A stretch of DNA of 57,296 nt from Pseudacidovorax intermedius. Its GTDB lineage: Bacteria; Pseudomonadota; Gammaproteobacteria; Burkholderiales; Burkholderiaceae_C. The notes under the pieces are model-generated. The model had not been told where the DNA came from. It did not search any database and worked only from the letters and a program-made list of their open reading frames with translations. Positions within the stretch are counted from its first letter, which is position 1. Each line of letters starts with the position of its first letter. The stretch spans positions 1 through 57,296 of the forward strand of contig NZ_LDSL01000073.1 of NCBI RefSeq assembly GCF_001476815.1, read 5' to 3'. Of the stretch, positions 1 to 12,574 are shown piece by piece. A program made the translations under genes and the position numbers.

Positions 1-162
1 GCCCAGCAGGCGCTGGCCGCCCGCTTCGGCATCCGCAGCATCCCGACGCTCGCGCTCTTCGTGGGTGGCCGCGAGGTGGCGCGCCAGCCGGGTGCGATGG
101 GGGCCGCGGACATCGTGCGCTGGACGCAGCAGGCGCTTCGACAGGCTCAGCGCGAACGGTGA
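1..162 (+). CDS. Thioredoxin (TrxC-like), C-terminal fragment
   Basis: The reading frame is open from base 1 and stops at 160-162, so only the last 53 residues are present. They contain the thioredoxin signature FGIRSIPTLALF with the conserved cis-proline, followed by a glycine pair and the final helix. The IRSIPTL wording resembles thioredoxin 2 (TrxC), a cytoplasmic disulfide reductase. The WCxxC active site and any N-terminal zinc ribbon lie outside the window, so TrxC versus TrxA cannot be settled. The last eight residues (LRQAQRER) are encoded by a dispersed repeat (136-159) that appears to have replaced the original 3' end of the gene. Confidence 0.8.
   Translation, partial: AQQALAARFGIRSIPTLALFVGGREVARQPGAMGAADIVRWTQQALRQAQRER
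136..159 (+). repeat. Dispersed 24-bp repeat, copy 1
   Basis: This begins CTTCGACAGGCTCAG and ends GAACGG. Near-identical copies occur at 28454-28477 (opposite orientation) and 49023-49046, always at a gene edge. It resembles a short dispersed element common in Comamonadaceae and other proteobacteria (from memory). Here it lies in frame at the 3' end of the thioredoxin gene. Confidence 0.75.
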
Positions 163-261
163 AGGGGCTTCAGCGCGAACGGCGATGTGGCGTTAGAGCG
201 AGCAGTGATGTCGCATCAGCGCGAACAGTGATGTCGCGTCAGCGCGAGCGGCAACGAGCGG
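147..261. repeat. Five 23-bp imperfect tandem repeats
   Basis: Five consecutive units of 23 bp start at 147, 170, 193, 216 and 239. Most begin TCAGCGCGAAC and several continue with a GATGT core. The first unit overlaps the dispersed repeat at 136-159 and contains the thioredoxin stop codon; the other four are intergenic. The array looks like local expansion of the dispersed element. Confidence 0.75.
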
Positions 262-293
262 CACCGAGCGGTGCGCGCAGCGCCGGCACCGGT

Positions 294-644
294 TCAGACG
301 ATCAGCAGCACCGCCATCGCCAGCGCCGCCGGCACGGTCTGCACGAACAGGATTTTGCGGCTCGAGGTGGCGGCGCCGTAGAGCCCCGCCACGGCCACGC
401 AGGCCAGGAAGAAGAGCTTGACCGCGAGGCCGGCGGCACCCAGCCACAGTCCCCAGAACAGGCCGGCCGCCAGGAAGCCGTTGTAGAGCCCCTGGTTGGC
501 CGCCAGCACGCGCGTGGCGAGGGCGAACTCCGGCGTCAGGCCGAAAGCCTTGTGGCCGCGCGGCGTGTCCCAGAAGAACATCTCCAGCGCCAGGATGTAG
601 ACGTGGATGAGCGCCACGAGGGCCGTCAGCAGGTTTCCGATCAT
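294..644 (-). CDS. DUF1304 family small membrane protein
   Basis: A 116-residue protein starting MIGNLLTALVALIHVYILALEMF. The ATG at 642-644 is preceded by a purine-rich GGAAAGAGAG and gives the usual family length; an in-frame ATG 15 codons upstream lacks this support. Four hydrophobic segments fill almost the whole chain, and the motif EMFFWDTPRGHKAFGL is typical of DUF1304 (COG3759), inner-membrane proteins of unknown function. It is convergent with the thioredoxin gene and divergent from the YigZ gene (83 bp between starts). Confidence 0.85.
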   Translation of the reverse strand: MIGNLLTALVALIHVYILALEMFFWDTPRGHKAFGLTPEFALATRVLAANQGLYNGFLAAGLFWGLWLGAAGLAVKLFFLACVAVAGLYGAATSSRKILFVQTVPAALAMAVLLIV

Positions 645-727
645 GTGGGTCTCTCTTTCCTCGGCCGCCCTTCGGGCCTGGGGCATCATCGCCGACTCGC
701 CCGCCGCCGCGCACGCACCGTTTCGCC

Positions 728-1309
728 ATGCCCTTCTCCCTCGCCGCGCCCGCCCACTTCGAACTGGAGGTGCGCAAGAGCCGCTTCCTCGCCTGCGTGC
801 AGCCGGTGCCCGACCGGCAGGCCGCCCAGGCCGTGGTGGCGCAACTGCGGGCCGCGCATCCGGACGCGGCGCATGTGTGCTGGGCCTTGATGGCGGGCGG
901 CCAGTCGGCCGCGGTGGACGACGGCGAGCCCGCCGGCACTGCCGGCCGGCCGATGCTGGAGGTGCTGCGCCACCACGACCTGGAGGGCGTGCTGGCCACC
1001 GTGGTGCGCTACTTCGGCGGCATCAAGCTGGGCGCGGGCGGCCTGGTGCGGGCCTACACCGACGCCGTGGCGCAGGCGCTGAAGGCGGCCGAGCCGGTGC
1101 CGCTGCAGCGCCGCGTGGCGCTGGCCTGCCAGGTGCCCTACGCGCTGGAGGGCACGCTGCGGCGCCTGCTGGCGCAGGCCGGCGCCGTGCTGCTGGAGGT
1201 GGCGCACGACAGCCTGGTCACGCTGCATTTCGAGGTGGTCGACACCGAGGCGGCGGCCCTGCGCACGCGCATCGACGATGCCGCCCAGGGCCGCGCCGGC
1301 TGGCCCTGA
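728..1309 (+). CDS. YigZ/IMPACT family protein (UPF0029)
   Basis: A 193-residue protein with the family hallmarks in order: an N-terminal KSRFLACVQPV segment, a DDGEPAGTAGRPMLEVL segment near residues 66-83, and VRYFGGIKLGAGGLVRAY near residues 95-112. These define the N-terminal domain shared by bacterial YigZ and eukaryotic IMPACT/YIH1. The C-terminal half (about 125-190) is a ferredoxin-like domain. Biochemical function is not settled for the family; a link to translation has been proposed for relatives. It is convergent with the EAL regulator gene, 57 bp away. Confidence 0.88.
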   Translation: MPFSLAAPAHFELEVRKSRFLACVQPVPDRQAAQAVVAQLRAAHPDAAHVCWALMAGGQSAAVDDGEPAGTAGRPMLEVLRHHDLEGVLATVVRYFGGIKLGAGGLVRAYTDAVAQALKAAEPVPLQRRVALACQVPYALEGTLRRLLAQAGAVLLEVAHDSLVTLHFEVVDTEAAALRTRIDDAAQGRAGWP

Positions 1310-1334
1310 GACCGTGCGACCGAAGCCGTCATGC

Positions 1335-1353
1335 CCGGCGGACGCGCCGCCGG
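1335..1353. terminator. Possible bidirectional hairpin between convergent genes
   Basis: CCGGCGG and CCGCCGG pair perfectly around a 5-base loop in the 57-bp gap between the convergent yigZ-like gene and the last gene of the 19-kb operon. There is no T-run on either side, so this is a weak terminator candidate supported by position and stem only. Confidence 0.3.
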
Positions 1354-1366
1354 CAGCGGCGGCACG

Positions 1367-3139
1367 TCAGCCCGTCAGTTGCCCAACGACCGTCATCGGC
1401 GTCGCCGCCATCGGCAGGTCGCCCGCCAGCAGCCGGCGCAGCGCCGGCTCCGTCACCGGCCGGCTGAACAGGAAGCCCTGCACCAGGTCGCAATCCAGGC
1501 GCTGCAGGCAGTCGAGCTGCGCCTGGGTTTCCACGCCTTCGGCCACCACCCGCATGCCCAGGCTGTGGCCCAGGTCGATCACGGTGCGCACCAGCGCGGT
1601 GTCGGCATGGGTGCCGGGCAGGTCCATGACGAAGCTGCGGTCCACCTTGAGCTCGTCCAGCGGAAACTGCTTGAGGTAGGACAGCGAGGAATAGCCGGTG
1701 CCGAAGTCGTCCAGCGACAGCGAGATGCCGGTGGCCTTGATCTCGTGCAGGGTACTCAGGCAGGCCGGCACCTCGTTCATCAGCATGCTCTCGGTCAGCT
1801 CCACCACCAGCTGGGCCGCGGGCAGGCCGCTGTCGGCCAGGGCGCGGCGCAGCACGCCTTCCAGGTCGCCGCCGATGATCTGCGGCTTGGCCACATTGAC
1901 CGACACCGACACCGCGCCCAGTCCGTCGGCCGCCCAGGCGGCGACGTCGCGGCAGGCATGCTCGATCACCCACTGGCCGACCTCCTGCACCAGGCCCATT
2001 TCTTCGGACAGGGGAATGAACTCGGCCGGCGGCACCAGGCCGCGCTCGGGATGCTGCCAGCGCACCAGTGCCTCCACGCCGGCGATGCGGCGGCTGCCGA
2101 CGTCCACCTTCGGCTGGTAGTGCAGCCGCAGCTCGCCGCGGGCGGCGGCGCCGCGCAGCTGCGCGCCGAGCAGGGTGCGCTGGTAGGACTGGGCGTTGAG
2201 CTGCGGCGAGGCGAAGCTCAGCGGCTGGCCGCTGCGCCGGCCCTCGGTCAGGGCCAGGTCGGCGCTCTGGCACAGGGCGCGGGCGCTGGTGCCGTCGTCG
2301 GGGGCCATGGCCGCGCCCAGCCAGGGCGTGGGCGCCACGTCCAGGCCGCGCATGCGCACCGGCTCGGCCAGCGCGGCGAGCACGGCCTTGGCCATGGCGG
2401 GCAGCGCCTGCGGGCCCGGCAGCGCATCGATCACCAGGGTGAAATGCTGCTCGTCTAGCCGGGCGGCACGCACGCCGCCGTCGCCCTCGCGCCGGGCGCC
2501 GAAGCGCTCTGCCAGGCGCTCCAGCCGGCGCGCGACCACGGTGGTCAGCAGCTCGGCGGCGGCCGGGTCCAGGCTTTCGCGCAGTTGCCGGCATTCGGGC
2601 ACGCCGATGCTGAACAGCGCCGTGCGCTCGTCCCGCGCCGCCGCCTTCGCCAGCAGCGCCTGCAGGCTCTTGCCGAACAGCGTGCCGTTGGGCAGGCCGG
2701 TGAGCTGGTCGTAATGGATCAGCCGCTCGTGGTAGTGGCGGAAGACCAGCGTGTTGCGCACCCGCAGCACCAGTTCGCTCGGATCCACCGGCTTGGCCAG
2801 GAAGTCGGTGGCGCCCAGCTGCAGGGCCCGCAGCTTGGACGCCGGGTCGCTGGCGGCGGTGAGCACGATCACCGGCAGATGGCGCAGCGCTTCGTCGGCG
2901 CGCACCTGCTCCAGGATCTCGAAGCCGGAGATGCCGGGCATGACCAGGTCCAGCAGCAGCAGCTCGGGACGGTGCTGGCGCAGCAGCGCGGCCGCGTCGG
3001 CGGGCTCCTGCGTGGCGATGAAGCGGGTGTAGCCCGCCTCCTCCAGGTAGGTCTGCACCAGGTCCGTCATCAGGGGATCGTCGTCCACCATCATCAGGGT
3101 GGACGACAGCAGGGGCGAAGGTGGCGGCACGCTGGGCAT
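1367..3139 (-). CDS. Response regulator with degenerate GGDEF and intact EAL domain
   Basis: A 590-residue protein. Residues about 15-135 are a receiver domain with the phospho-acceptor D64 in LLLLDLVMPG and a conserved lysine in DFLAKPV. Residues about 155-310 are GGDEF-like (YDQLTGLPN), but the signature position reads RLDEQ, so cyclase activity is unlikely. Residues about 330-575 are an EAL domain with its catalytic set: EAL (E356), SVNV, ELTES, DDFGTGYSSL, KVDRSFV and VAEGVET. It should act as a c-di-GMP phosphodiesterase gated by phosphorylation. The start at 3139 lies 7 bp after the upstream kinase stop, so the kinase-regulator pairing is strongly suggested. This is the last gene of the adhesin operon. 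It could instead sense c-di-GMP without hydrolysis, but no catalytic residue appears lost. Confidence 0.9.
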   Translation of the reverse strand: MPSVPPPSPLLSSTLMMVDDDPLMTDLVQTYLEEAGYTRFIATQEPADAAALLRQHRPELLLLDLVMPGISGFEILEQVRADEALRHLPVIVLTAASDPASKLRALQLGATDFLAKPVDPSELVLRVRNTLVFRHYHERLIHYDQLTGLPNGTLFGKSLQALLAKAAARDERTALFSIGVPECRQLRESLDPAAAELLTTVVARRLERLAERFGARREGDGGVRAARLDEQHFTLVIDALPGPQALPAMAKAVLAALAEPVRMRGLDVAPTPWLGAAMAPDDGTSARALCQSADLALTEGRRSGQPLSFASPQLNAQSYQRTLLGAQLRGAAARGELRLHYQPKVDVGSRRIAGVEALVRWQHPERGLVPPAEFIPLSEEMGLVQEVGQWVIEHACRDVAAWAADGLGAVSVSVNVAKPQIIGGDLEGVLRRALADSGLPAAQLVVELTESMLMNEVPACLSTLHEIKATGISLSLDDFGTGYSSLSYLKQFPLDELKVDRSFVMDLPGTHADTALVRTVIDLGHSLGMRVVAEGVETQAQLDCLQRLDCDLVQGFLFSRPVTEPALRRLLAGDLPMAATPMTVVGQLTG

Positions 3140-3146
3140 GGGTGGG

Positions 3147-5671
<2,525 letters not shown>

Positions 5672-5675
<4 letters not shown>

Positions 5676-8600
5676 GGGACGGCTCCCGCCGCGGGCGGCA
5701 GGCCCTGCGGCATGCCCGGGCCGGACGAGGCCGCCGCCGGGGTCGACGAGGCGGGCGAGGCGGGCGAGGCGGACGCCGGGGTGGCGCCGGAGGACCGGTC
5801 GAACAGCCGCTCGACCTCGCGCTCGCCGGGCGCCACCGGCCCGCGCTTCGGACGCTTGCGGTTGCGGCTCGCGGCCATCACCGGCAGCGGATCGATCATC
5901 TGCCAGGCCGGCAGGGCCGACAGCATGGCGCTCGCCAGCACGCCGCCGCGCAGCAACCAGAAGACGTAGCCGATCGACAGGCTGCTGGCCGCCAGCGTGC
6001 CCGTGCCGGCCACGGACAGGCGCAGCACGCCCGTCGACGCGCCGGCCTGGCGCGCCTCGTCGAGCAGGCGGCGGGCCTCGTCATGGCCTATGGCGCGCGC
6101 GTGGGGCGCCGCTTCGCCCGCCGGCAGGTCGGGCAGCACGGTCGCCAGCGCGTCGGGGCGATGGGCCGGGTCGCGCATCAGCCAGTGGGCGGCTTCCATC
6201 GGCAGGCGCAGCAGGGGCGGCGCGGCCTCGACGGCGCGCGCCGTCCAGCGCGCCACGCCGCCGAGTTGCTCGGCGTCGGCGATGGGCGAGCGCACGATCA
6301 GGGATGGGAAGGCTGCGTCGGGTGCGAGGGACGCCAAGGCCGGCGCGTTCGCCACTTGCGCATCCGCCGGGGCCAGCGGGTTGACGGCTGCCGCGGGCGT
6401 CCGCGGACTGGCCAGAGCGGGGACAAAGGGCTGCGGCTCGGCCGGCGAGGTCGCCATGGGCGGTGGCGGCTCGGCCGCGGCAGGCGCCACAGGCGGCGGC
6501 TCGGCGGGTGCAGGCGCCACGGCCGGGACGGGCACGGCCGTGACGTCCAGCGACATCATCGTATCGGCGTACAGGCCCTGCGGATCGGTCGCCCGCACGC
6601 GCACCAGCAGTTGCCCGGCCTGGGCCACGGGTGCCATGCCGCTGAAGCGGCCGGTGGCGGCATCGAAGCCCAGCCAGTCCGGCAGCGGCGCGCCGCTGGC
6701 CAGCGTCGCGCTGTAGCGCAGGCTGTCGCCGTCCGGGTCCACGAAGGCATCCGCCGGCATGGTGTAGCCGAAAGGGCTGCGGGCCGTGGCCTGTTGCGCG
6801 GGCAGCGCGGCGCCGGCGCGCGGGCCGTCGTTCACCGGCGCGATGGCGATGCGCACGGTGGCGCGCGTGCTGCCGCCCTGGCCGTCGCTCACGCGCACGT
6901 CGAAGCGGTCGTCGCCATAAAAGTCGGCGTCCGGCGTGTAGACGAAGCCGCCGTCGGGGGCCACCACCACCTTGCCGTGCAGCGGATCGCCGGCCTTGGC
7001 ATAGGTGAGCGTGTCGCCGTCCACGTCGGTGGCGGCCAGGCGACCGGCGAGCGGCGCGTCCTCGTCCGTGCCGGTGGCCATGTCGGCCATCACCGGCGCG
7101 TCGTTGACGGGGGTGACGGTGATGTCGAGCGTGCTGCCGGCGCCGGTGTTGGTGGTGTAGGCGATCTGCGGGACGCGGCCGTTCCAGTCGGCGTCGGGCG
7201 TGAACTGCCACTGCCCGTCGGCCGCCAGGGTGAAGCGGCCGACGCCGGCCACCGTGGCCGTGCCGCCGGCCGCCACCGTGGCGGACTGGCCCACCACCTG
7301 GAAGGAAACCACGCGCAGGGCGTCGTCCACGTCGCCGTCGTTGTCCAGCACATTGCCCGACGCCGGCGTGTCCTCGGGCGTGGTGGCGGTGTCGGGCCGC
7401 AGCACGCTGGGGTCGTCCACCGGCGTGACGGTGATGCGCACCGTGGCGACGGCCGTGCCGCCGTTGCCGTCGCTCACCACCACGGTGAAGCTGTCGCTGC
7501 CGTTGAAGTCCTGGTTCGGCGTGTACGTCCAGCGGCCGTCGGCGGCGACCACCGCCGTGCCGTTGCGCGGGTCGCTGGCCTTGGCATAGCTCAGCGCATC
7601 CCCGTCCACGTCCGACCCCTGCACCGCGCCGGAGACCGGCGTGTCCTCTGCCGTGGTCTGCGCATCGTCGCCCACCACCGGCGCGTCGTTGACGGCGCCC
7701 ACGTTGATGGTGACCGTGGACACCGCGGCGCCGCCCTGGCCGTCGCTCACGACGACGGTGAAGCGGTCGACGCCGTTGTAGTTCGACGACGGCGTGTAGA
7801 CGTAGAGCCCGGTCGCGGTGACGACCACGATGCCGTGCAGTGGATCGCTGCCCTTGGCGTAGCTCAGCGTGTCGCCGTCCACGTCGCCGCCGTTGACCTG
7901 GCCGGTGATGGCCAGGTTTTCACCCGTGCTGACGTTGTAGTCGGACACCGTCGGCGCATCGTTGACCGGCGTGACCGTGATGCGCACAGTCGAGGTCGCC
8001 ATGCCGCCCTTGCCGTCGCTGACGATGACCGTAAAGCTGTCGTTGCCGTTGAAGTCGCGGTTCGGCGTGTACGTCCAGCGGCCATCGGCGGCCACCACCG
8101 CCGTGCCGCTGCGCGGGTCGCTGCCCTTGGCGTAGCTCAGCGCGTCGCCGTCCACGTCGGCGCCCTGCACCTGGCCGGAGACCGGCGTGTCTTCCGCCGT
8201 CGTCGGCGCATAGTCGCCCACGGTCGGCGCGTCGTTCACCGGCGTGACGGTGATGCGCACCGTCGAGGTCGCCGTGCCGCCATTGCCGTCGTTGACGATG
8301 ACGGTGAAGCTGTCGTTGCCATTGAAGTTGCGGTTCGGCGTGTACGTCCACCGACCATCGGCGGCCACCACCGCCGTGCCGTTGCGCGGGTCGCCGCCCT
8401 TGGCGTAGCTCAACGCGTCGCCGTCCACGTCGGCGCCCTGCACCTGGCCGGCGACGGACGTGTCTTCGGCCGTGGCGACGTTGTCGTCGCCCACCGTCGG
8501 CGCGTCGTTCACCGGCGTGACGGTGAGGCGCACCGTCGAGGTCGCCGTGCCGCCCTTGCCGTCGCTGACGATGACCGTAAAGCTGTCGTTGCCGTTGAAG

Positions 8601-11600
8601 TCGCGGTTCGGCGTGTACGTCCACCGGCCATCGGCGGCCACCACTGCCGTGCCGTTGCGCGGATCGCTGCCCTTGCCGTAGCCCAGCGCGTCGCCGTCAA
8701 CATCGGCGCCCTGAACCTGGCCGGAGACCGGCGTGTCCTCGGCGGTGGTCTGCGCGGTGTCGCCCACTGTCGGCGCGTCGTTCACCGACGTGACCGTGAT
8801 GCGCACCGTCGAGGTCGCCGTGCCGCCATTGCCGTCGTTGACGATGACCGTGAAGCTGTCGTTGCCGTTGAAGTCGCGGTTCGGCGTGTACGTCCACCGA
8901 CCATCGGCGGCCACCACCGCCGTGCCGTTGCGCGGGTCGCTGCCCTTGGCATAGCTCAGCGCGTCGCCGTCCACGTCGGCGCCCTGCACCCGGCCGGAGA
9001 CCGGCGTGTCCTCGGCGGTGGTCTGCGCGGCGTCGGTGATCGTCGGCGCATCGTTCACCGGCGTGACGATGAGGCGCACCGTCGAGATGGCCGTGCCGCC
9101 ATTGCCGTCGCTGACGATGACGGTGAAGCTGTCGGTGCCATTGAAATCGCGGTTGGGCGTGTACGTCCAGCGGCCATCGGCGGCGACCACGACTGCGCCG
9201 TTTCGCGGATCGCTGCCCTTGCCGTAGCCCAGCGCGTCGCCGTCCACGTCGGCGCCTTGCACCTGGCCAGAGACCGGCGTGTCCTCGGCGGTGGTCTGCG
9301 CGGTGTCGCCCACCGTCGGCGCGTCGTTCACCGGCGTGACCGTGAGGCGCACCGTCGAGGTCGCCGTGCCGCCCTTGCCGTCGTTGACGATGACGGTGAA
9401 GCTGTCGTTGCCATTGAAGTTGCGGTTCGGCGTGTACGTCCACCGACCATCGGCGGCCACCACCGCCGTGCCGTTGCGCGGGTCGCTGCCCTTGGCATAG
9501 CTCAGCGCGTCGCCGTCCACGTCGGCGCCCTGCACCTGGCCGGCGACGGACGTGTCTTCGGCCGTGGCGACGTTGTCGTCGCCCACCGTCGGCGCGTCGT
9601 TCACCGGCGTGACCGTGAGGCGCACCGTCGAGGTCGCCGTGCCGCCCTTGCCGTCGTTGACGATGACCGTGAAGCTGTCGTTGCCGTTGAAGTCGCGGTT
9701 CGGCGTGTACGTCCACCGGCCATCGGCAGCCACCACCGCCGTGCCGCTTCGGGGATCGCTTCCCTTGGCGTAGCTCAGCGCATCGCCGTCCACGTCGGCG
9801 CCCTGCACCTGGCCCGACGCTGGCGTGTCCTCGGCGGTGGTCTGCGCGGTGTCGCCCACCGTCGGCGCATCGTTCACCGGCGTGACGGTGAGGCGCACCG
9901 TCGAGGTCGCCGTGCCGCCCTTGCCGTCGCTGACGATGACTGTGAAGCTGTCGTCGCCGTTGAAGTCGCGGTTCGGCGTGTACGTCCAGCGGCCATCGGC
10001 GGCCACCACCGCCGTGCCGTTGCGCGGATCGCTGCCCTTGGCGTAAGTCAGGGGGTCCCCATCCGCATCGCTGCCGGTCACTCGGCCCGACACCGGTGTG
10101 TCCTCCGCGGTGGCTTGCGCGGCGTCCGTCACCGCCGGCGCACGGTTCGATGCGCCGACCTGGACGGTGATGGTCGCGTTGACGACGCCGCCATTGCCAT
10201 CGCTCACGGCCACCACGAAGCGATCGGTACCGACGAAGTTGAGCAGCGGCATGTAGACGTACGCCCCGGACACCGCCACCACCAGCGTGCCGTGCAGCGG
10301 ATCGACGCCTTTGGCGTAGCTCAGCGCGTCGCCGTCGACATCGCTGCCGGTCACCTGGCCGGTCAGCACCGTGCCCTGCAGGATGTTGACCGTTTTGTCG
10401 TTCACCGTCGGCGCATCGTTGACCGGGTCGACGGTCAGCGTGAAGCGGGTGCTGGCGGCGTTGCCCTCGGGATCGCGCACAGTCACCGTGACGGCGCTGC
10501 GGCCATTGGCATTGGCGGCCGGTGTCAAGGTGAGGGTGCGCGCGCCGCCGTTGCCGCCCAGCACGACGCCAGAAGCCGGCAGCAGTTTGCCGTCGTCCGC
10601 CCGCACCTCGACCACCAGGTCGTCGACATTGGTGTCCGGGTCGCCGACGGTGAAATTGATCGCGCCAGTACTGCCGTCCTCGTCGATGCGCTGGTCGCCG
10701 ATGGTGCTGATGGTGGGCGGCTGCAACGCGAGTTCGTAGGCGCCGATGTCGGCGCGGCCGGACCGCGCCACGCCGCGCTGGTCGGTGGTCACGCCATCGT
10801 TGGGGTTGGCCGCATTGACGGCCGGATTGCCCGACGCTGTGGCCCGCGTGCGGCCGAAGCCGCCGTTGTCGGCCAGGCCCTGCAGGGCCACGCCCGTGTT
10901 GTTGCGGTCGCCCGGGCCCGACAGGCCCAGCGTGCCGTCGGTGCTGAGGTTGTAGCCGTTCGACGCCGCCACGCTGTGGCTGTTGCCGCCGCCATTGTTG
11001 GCAAACAGCGAATTGCCGGCCGTGAAGCCGTTGGCCGCATACACGCCGCCGGCGTCGGGTGCCGAGTTGTCGGCGACGGTGGCGTGGTCGAGCACGAAAG
11101 AACCGCTGGTCCAGGCCGCGCCACCGTACTGGCTGGCCGAGTTGCCGCTGAAGGTGATGTTGGTGCCGCTGAATGCGCCGAAGTTGTCGACGCCGCCGCC
11201 GAAGGTCGCGCTGTTGTCGGCGAGCGTGGCGCGCTGCAGGATGGCACTGGCGCCTGCATGCACGTAGATGCCGCCACCGTCGGTGTTGCCCGCCCTGTTC
11301 TGCGACAGCTCGGCATCGTTGGCGTTCAAGCTGCCATGCGTGTCCACGTAGATGCCGGCACCGTTGACGCGGGCGCTGCCGTCGCCGTTCTGCTGCACGC
11401 GCGTGCGGTTAAGCGCGAGGCGGCCGTCGGTGTAGATGCCGCCCCCCTTGCCTTGTCTGTTGTAGCCGTTGTTGTTCTGCACCACCGCGTCGTTCAGCGT
11501 CAACGCCGCGTTCTGCACGACGCGCACGCCGCCGCCCTGCGCGCTGGCACCGTTCTGGATGGTCATGCCCGACAACGTCACGCTGCCGCCGCGCACATCG

Positions 11601-12553
11601 AACACCCGGTCCTGGCCGCCGCCGTCGATGATCGTCCGACCAGCGCCGTTGCCCACGATCTCGACACTGTCGGTGATGTCGAGATCGCCGCTCGCATTGC
11701 CATCCTCGCTCTGCGAGGCAAGGAGAGGGAGGCCGGCGAGCGAGAAAGTACCGTCGACGGCGAAGACGATGGTGTCGGTGCCGGCCTGCGCGTTGGCCTG
11801 GTCGATGGCCCAGCGCAGCGTGCCGGGCACCACGCCCTGGTCGAGCACCGAGGTCACGGTGTAGGTGGCCATCAGCCCTTGCCAGCTCGCCTGCTCGGCG
11901 GCGCTGACGGCCGAGGCGGCGTGGATCGGGCCGCCCGTGGTGTATTCCAGCGTCCAGTCGCCGCCACGTTCCGCGGCGCCGGTGAGGTCGGTGCTGGCGG
12001 CGACGTCGGCGCCGGTGAGGTCGGCGATGTCCTGCACCAGCGACTGGCCGACCGTCGTCCCGGCCAGGTCGCAGCCGTAGAGCAGCAAGTCGGCGCCCGG
12101 CGCCAGTGCGGCGGACCAGCCGGCCACCTCGGGCGCGCGCTGCAGCAGCGCGGCGGCGTCGAGCACGCTGGTGCCCAGCTGCAGGCGGCCGTCGCTGCCG
12201 TGGGCCAGCACATGCACGGCGTCCAGCCCGCTGCGGCCGGCCAGGGCGCCGGACATCACGGCCAGGCCGTCCTCGTCGGCGCCGATGGTCACCACCTCGA
12301 TCGGCCGGCCGGCGGCCTGCTGCTGGCGCAGGTCGGCCACCATTCCGGCGGCGTCGGGCAGCGACAGATCGACGAAGGCGATTTCGTTGGCGCTCGCCTG
12401 CTGCGGCTGCGCCGCGAAGGCGGGCTGCAGCGCCCCCGTGGACAGCATGCCGGTGCCGACGGCCAGGCCGGCGAGGTCCGCGGAATGCAGGATGCGCTCC
12501 TCCATCGCTTCCACGACGGGACGGGCGAAGCCGGGGTCGGCAGGGCGGGCCAT
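5672..12553 (-). CDS. Giant LEPR-XLL/DUF4347 surface protein with tandem cadherin-like repeats
   Basis: A 2293-residue protein with no ordinary signal peptide. Residues about 15-30 carry a LEPR-XLL-type motif ([11 protein letters not shown]). Residues about 55-215 are DUF4347 ([29 protein letters not shown]). Residues about 225-605 form a parallel beta-helix of glycine-rich repeats closing with the DIGAYEL choice-of-anchor motif. From about 615 to 1908 there are Ig/cadherin-like domains, each starting near NDAP, most of 91 residues. A putative-Ig domain follows at about 1910-2010, then a Pro/Ala-rich linker. Near the C terminus a hydrophobic helix (about 2192-2216) is followed by the basic run RNRKRPKRG and a low-complexity tail. 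It lacks RTX nonapeptides. This is probably a surface adhesin or matrix protein exported by the five genes upstream; role and route are inferred. Confidence 0.88.
7400..10130. repeat. Array of 273-bp tandem repeats inside the giant adhesin gene
   Basis: Near-identical units recur every 273 bp (91 codons); for example the AEDT-coding segment recurs near 8460, 8733, 9006, 9279, 9552 and 9825. Each unit encodes a core such as [14 protein letters not shown], then [13 protein letters not shown], then [11 protein letters not shown]. Divergent units flank the core. Variants such as GDDNVAT and GYGKG recur at intervals of several units, suggesting block duplication or gene conversion. Boundaries are approximate. 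Confidence 0.85.
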
Positions 12554-12574
12554 GGCAGAGGTGGCGGTCGGGCG

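Noticed and set aside
1367-3139. EAL regulator considered as an active diguanylate cyclase
   Set aside because: The GGDEF signature position reads RLDEQ, which lacks the residues needed for cyclase activity.
7400-10130. Regular repeats considered as a CRISPR array
   Set aside because: The period is 273 bp, all units are coding and in frame, and there are no short repeats with unique spacers.
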